A DNA stretch of 64,000 nucleotides, taken from Metellina segmentata. Taxonomy: Eukaryota > Arthropoda > Arachnida > Araneae > Tetragnathidae. Positions 60,011 to 64,000 of the stretch are shown one piece after another; position 1 is the stretch's first letter, and each line of letters opens with the position of its first letter. The notes under the pieces are model-generated. The model had not been told where the DNA came from. It worked only from the letters and a program-made list of their open reading frames with translations, and did no database searches. The position numbers and the translations under genes were made by a program. The stretch covers positions 91,143,672 through 91,207,671 of the forward strand of contig OX375874.1 in the NCBI GenBank assembly GCA_947359465.1, in the 5' to 3' direction.

Positions 60011-60445
60011 TAATTGTGTGTATTCTACAAAATATGTGAACGTTTGTAAGTGGCTACTGAATGAAACAAGTTCAGTGGCCACTAGCCACTTAAAAATTTT
60101 CTTAATTTTCAACTCTACCCCACAATAAGCCATAAGTCAAGACTTATCAGAGGTGCATATGGCTCAGATTTTTAATTTATGGATGATAATGCTGGTCCAC
60201 ATCGAGCAAACCCTTTGACGAATTATTTGAAAATGAAGCCATTCAGCGAATACCTTGGCCAGCAAAATCTCTGGATAAGAACCTGACAGATAACTCATGG
60301 GACTACCTTGGAAAAACAGTTACTCAGAGACATCCTCTTCCTAGAGATATAAATGCTCTGAATGCCATATTGCTGCCGGAGGAGTGGTAATTAATCCAGC
60401 CTCTTAGAAGCTCTATCCTCTGGCATGGTTATGGTTGGTTATATT

Positions 60446-61135
60446 TAGGGCAACTTTTTGCAACAAATGCAACTTTTTTTCACGCATTCTACGCTGCATG
60501 TAAAGAACTAAAACCAAAATTCCTCCTACATGGGGTGTATTGTAAGTGAGTTATAACCGCAACATAAATGCAACTTTCTGCATAAATGCAACTTTTTAAA
60601 ATATAGCTTAAAATCAATTAATATCAAATTACTGTTTCATTTTTTGCTCTCTGAATCAACTCTTCGATCACGTGTGTCTGATCTTGCGAACAGCGAAGTA
60701 TTGCAGATCAAACAAGTTCATGGTAAGAAGGTGTTTATCCAAAGACGAAAGTGAAATAAATGGCAAGAAGTGCTTTAACTCATTGGTTGGCACTCTTCAT
60801 AATCCAGAGGAAACTAGCGTAATCGATACTTGTGTTTGTGAGGTGAATGTCGATCATCAATATGTTGTTCGCCTTGTAGATGACGTTTTAAAATATCTGA
60901 ATGTTGTGTGAAATGATTTTACGCATCTACTATCTGATACAGGATCGGTCATTCAACGTTCTTCTGTATTTCAGTATGTATTATAATACTGTTATACACG
61001 ACTAAAATTGTAAATATATTTTTCATTTTTTACAAATATTTTATTTTAGAATTTAGTGTATCAAAAATAAATGCAACTTTAGGGAATGATAAATGCAACT
61101 TTTCCCATTTTTGCTGCAACAAAAAAGTTGCACTA
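60446..61135. mobile_element. 690-bp hAT-type non-autonomous element
   Basis: Ends TAGGGCAACTTTTTGCAAC and TAGTGCAACTTTTTTGTTGC (right end inverted) are flanked by a perfect 8-bp duplication, GTTATATT, at 60438-60445 and 61136-61143. AAATGCAACTTT recurs at least five times inside both ends, as subterminal repeats do in hAT elements. A 79-codon + frame (60672-60911) lies inside; I recognise no family in it. Confidence 0.82.
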
Positions 61136-61143
61136 GTTATATT

Positions 61144-62917
61144 ATAAGATACACAAACCATATTTGGCCAAATATCAAGTAAAGGATCTACAGAAGCAAG
61201 GAAAGTTATACTGACAGAAGAGAGAAGCACACGTATGCAAACAAAGTAGCTCTGAGGATTTTACCAGTGAACCTATCTTGCACTGATACCTATCAATGCG
61301 TTTAACCACAGCTAATATGATAGATATGCCCAGAACATAAACTTTCAGTTAGTGATTCACTATTTTTTGTCTTTGACTTTACACTAATAGATGCAATTAA
61401 AATTGTACAAAGTACATTAAACATAATTTTAATGAATTCTTAAGAATATTGAAACTGTATGCTCTAAGTCCAGTTTGAGATCAATGAACATTTGACAGTC
61501 ATAAAAATGTGATAGCTGATTAATAGATAGTTTATTTTAAAATATTTCAAAGTATTGAGTAATACTTCTCTACAAGGAAAACACTACAAAATCCTTTAGT
61601 GTAGTATACACTTGGAACTTTTTCACCCAGTATTCAGATGTGTTTGGAACTTTCCTTATTTAGTTTATAACTTAAATCCTCTGCTCATTAATTTCTCCCA
61701 ATTTTAAATTTCAAAAGACTAAAATGTTACCTGTTTATTTCTCAAGAATTTCTGTCTGGTATTTAATATTAAAGGTCTTTGTTTTGCTTTAAATGCCCGC
61801 ATTTGATGAAAAAATACAAATTGAAATACACAAATTGTAAAAATATCAATCTTACTAAGGGGAACAATAATAAAATATAATAAATTAGGAAAATATATTT
61901 AACTTTTTGTTGTGAAAAGTACAAGAGTTATGAAAAATTGCATGTAAAAAACATAAGAAATCGAAAAATTACAAGAACTCTTTCAACATGCACACTAAAC
62001 TTGAGTATGCAGTACAGGTATACAAAGAAACAAAATTATTTCCTGAAAAAAATAATTGACGAATATTTTCAAATAAAACAGGTACACTATTATTCCAAGA
62101 AGAAAATAAAAACTAATTCACTTATGCCACATGTTTACAGAGAAAATTTTGACATTAAATAATGCTAAGAATGCAACAAAAAAAAAACGTCAAAAGAAAT
62201 GCAATGTAATGCATAAAATTGCAATTGGTCACGAAATTTTGCAACCTCAATTAAAAAACATCGCATAAATGTATTGACAAGTTGAAAATGCATTGCACTT
62301 GTAATTGATTACGTAAATAGAAATATAAAACATTATTTCAAGACCTAAAATGTTGGAACACTGGTGGAAAACAATAACACTTTTTATCCTTAAAAGTCAA
62401 ATATTCAGAAATTGTGCTTTTTTAAGCAATTATTCTTGAATGGGGAAATTATCGCGCAGATTCAATCTTGTGTCAAGAGTCAATAATATTGCAGTTAATG
62501 AGATATGATTCATAATGATGCGAAAGTGACAACAATACACTTTAAAATGTATCAAGGTTTTCGTAAAACAGCAACTCACCAATATGCTACGATGTTTCTT
62601 CAATTCTCCAACAAACGGACAAATTATAATATTCCTCAAATGCAATTAAAATGCAACCACTGCATTAATTCAATCACAAGATCATCATTGGGATCATAAC
62701 AAATGACAGAAAAAGGATAGCAGAAATTTTTACGTCAAGAAACTACGACTACAACTGCATATTTGAGGCAAGACGTTAGCTCAGAATTCATATTCATTGA
62801 TGACGTCATTCCCATTTCAACACCAATATAGCTATTCACAAGCCTAGCACTCGATGAACGCAGCAAAAGGAAAATAAGCTAGCTCCCCGAGTGATAAGAA
62901 ATGTAATTTTATATCGA
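61144..62917. other. Intergenic, no gene seen
   Basis: AT-rich sequence on both strands with only short chance frames. Confidence 0.5.
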
Positions 62918-62919
62918 CA

Positions 62920-63182
62920 AACCGGTCTGATGGTTAAGGTGTTAGCCTCTAGATCGGAAGATTCCTGGTTCGAATCCGAGTCAGGGCATGGATATTTGTA
63001 AGCGTATGGTGTAGAGGCGGCAGAGTTGGGGTGCCAGCTCAGATGTTGCCTCGTCATCTGACCGTGGTTCAAAATTACGAGGTGTTATCCTCGAATCTTT
63101 CCCTTAGGGGATTGATACGGTACCGCCATCAATAGCCCGCTGTGTTGCTCTAGTGCGACGGAAATTAAAATTACCTTACCTA
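62920..63182 (+). mobile_element. Full-length tRNA-derived SINE (reference copy)
   Basis: The tRNA-like head has an A-box-like TGGTTAAGGTGTTAG at 62931-62945 and a perfect B box, GGTTCGAATCC, at 62967-62977, so it could be read by RNA polymerase III. The body has blocks GTATGGTGTAGAGGCGG, CATCTGACCGTGGTTCAAAA and CTTTCCCTTAGGGGATTGAT. The 3' end is GTGTTGCTCTAGTGCGACGG plus an AT-rich tail. Approximate flanking repeats TTATATCGA and TAATATCGA suggest a target duplication. At least seven other copies lie in this window. Confidence 0.85.
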
Positions 63183-64000
63183 TAATATCGAATGAAAATT
63201 GTCCTGGGCAACAGTTTTTCGCCAACCGCTAGCAGGACAGACGCTTAACACCTTGCTGCGTTCCACTATCTAGAGCGAAAGCCCAACAGATCGGTCATGT
63301 CTTGCAAAAGGGCTCCATTCAAACACATGCTTTGAACATAAAAATGAAATTGGTATATCAGTACTTAGGTTGTTACTTATGAAATCGAAAAGAATCCTAT
63401 CTACTGCAAAAGTATTTAGATGGAAATGGAAATTGGGATTATAAAAAGATTGTGACATAGAGAGATCAGAATATGTGACATATATTTTAATCTCTCTTCA
63501 TTTTTTATTTAACAATATACTTTGGAATATAACTAATGTGAGCGTCCCGTTTTTAGGTAGGCTGTCCCGTTGTTCCCAATAAGTACAGCTTCGGGACACC
63601 GAAATATCACTTTTTCAGAAAGTGATCAACCCACAGTAACAATTTCAAAAGGAGGCGCGAAAAAAATCCAACGAATACTATCTTTTTGTATTAATGTATA
63701 AGAACTTATTGTAGATAATTTTTGAAAATTAGCACAAAAAATTACTGCCATCGTTTTCACCATCAACGATTTTTTTATTGGAGAAGATCGAGAACGCTTT
63801 TTTTTTTGTTGTTGTTTTGACAAAAGAAAACGAGATAATATTGCTCGCAGATATATTGCTTACTCTCTCAATGTTATGCGCTTTCAAAAGGCGAACTGTC
63901 AACTACGGGTGCCTGGGCCATTCGGGATTAGGCGTACTTTTATTCGCGTCAACAAATTGGTAATGTCTACAGGGTCGGTCCGAGAGTAATTTATTACTGA
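63183..64000. other. Terminal stretch, no gene seen
   Basis: AT-rich. The last 30 bp (TACAGGGTCGGTCCGAGAGT) could be the end of another TA-flanked element, but its partner end is outside the window. Confidence 0.4.

Larger units (their letters stand above)
58391..60141 (+). mobile_element. 5'-truncated LINE 3' end inserted in the Tc1 remnant
   Basis: It begins in coding sequence of the region after RNase H: REFLKLSRKKIRVAISLLTG, then NRHLNLMDVIDDSFCRGCQM, a relative of the same region in the array LINE. Untranslated sequence follows, and then the Tc1 reading resumes. Near-matching GACTATCAAGG and GACTTATCAGAGG flank it, a plausible target duplication. The boundaries are approximate. Confidence 0.65.
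57830..60400 (+). pseudogene. Tc1-type transposase pseudogene, split by a LINE fragment
   Basis: The left part (57830-58390) reads GQTIMEAARCVNISRQTISALRK (helix-turn-helix) and later MWEGIMINGRTFLQDF, RYEVLEWYVRLF. The right part (about 60142-60400) resumes with FMDDNAGPHRANPLTNYL, then PWPAKSLDKNL. Together these are a Tc1-type transposase with several frameshifts and stops. The catalytic-Glu region is badly decayed. I could not find its inverted ends. Confidence 0.75.

Noticed and set aside
63965..64000. The start of another TA-flanked transposon (TACAGGGTCGGTCC)
   Set aside because: Only one end is in the window, so it cannot be confirmed.

Overview
This is a eukaryotic, almost certainly animal, nuclear window. 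It is AT-rich, has spliced genes with introns of about 0.1-4 kb, and is dense in transposable elements. Protein resemblance and the repeat mix point to an arthropod, perhaps a chelicerate such as a spider; that placement is inference. Three host genes can be modelled: (i) the last two coding exons of a two-pore-domain potassium channel on + (15651-17679); (ii) a complete 8-coding-exon gene on + for an OGFOD3-type 2-oxoglutarate/Fe(II) oxygenase (24569-38359, 326 aa); (iii) a complete 15-coding-exon gene on - for Hrs/HGS, the ESCRT-0 sorting protein (55729-38703, 678 aa). OGFOD3 and Hrs are convergent, with 343 bp between their stop codons. All exon junctions in both models keep the reading frame.

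Layout. 1-14094: head-to-tail array of a ~4.05-kb unit. Each unit is a dead non-LTR retrotransposon (RT plus RNase H, minus strand) joined to a ~1.5-kb flank with a TA microsatellite; the last flank runs into a fragment of a different reverse transcriptase on +. The array lies upstream of the only channel exons found, probably in a channel intron. 14439-18062: end of the channel gene. 18063-24568: intergenic, with SINEs and a complete Tc1/mariner-group transposon (20371-23165) that has 28-bp perfect inverted ends and an intact transposase with DD82E spacing, the spacing I associate with the family named Sailor. 24569-38359: OGFOD3, whose introns hold a hAT remnant, SINEs, Helitron-like elements, a LINE fragment, a piggyBac-like MITE and a fold-back element. 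38703-55750: Hrs, whose introns hold a solo LTR, a Tc1 pseudo-transposon, MITEs, SINEs and a Helitron-like element. 55751-64000: repeat-rich tail with two hAT-type non-autonomous elements, a three-layer nest (mariner in LINE in Tc1) and a full-length SINE.

The host genes do not form a pathway. The potassium channel acts at the plasma membrane, Hrs at the endosome, and OGFOD3 is a membrane-anchored oxygenase of poorly known role. I see no undescribed biological system in the strict sense. The features most worth a second look are the LINE array with shared disabling mutations, the intact DD82E transposon, and several non-autonomous families whose ends and target duplications can be read directly. 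Splice sites and element ends were read by eye, with no transcript or database search behind them.
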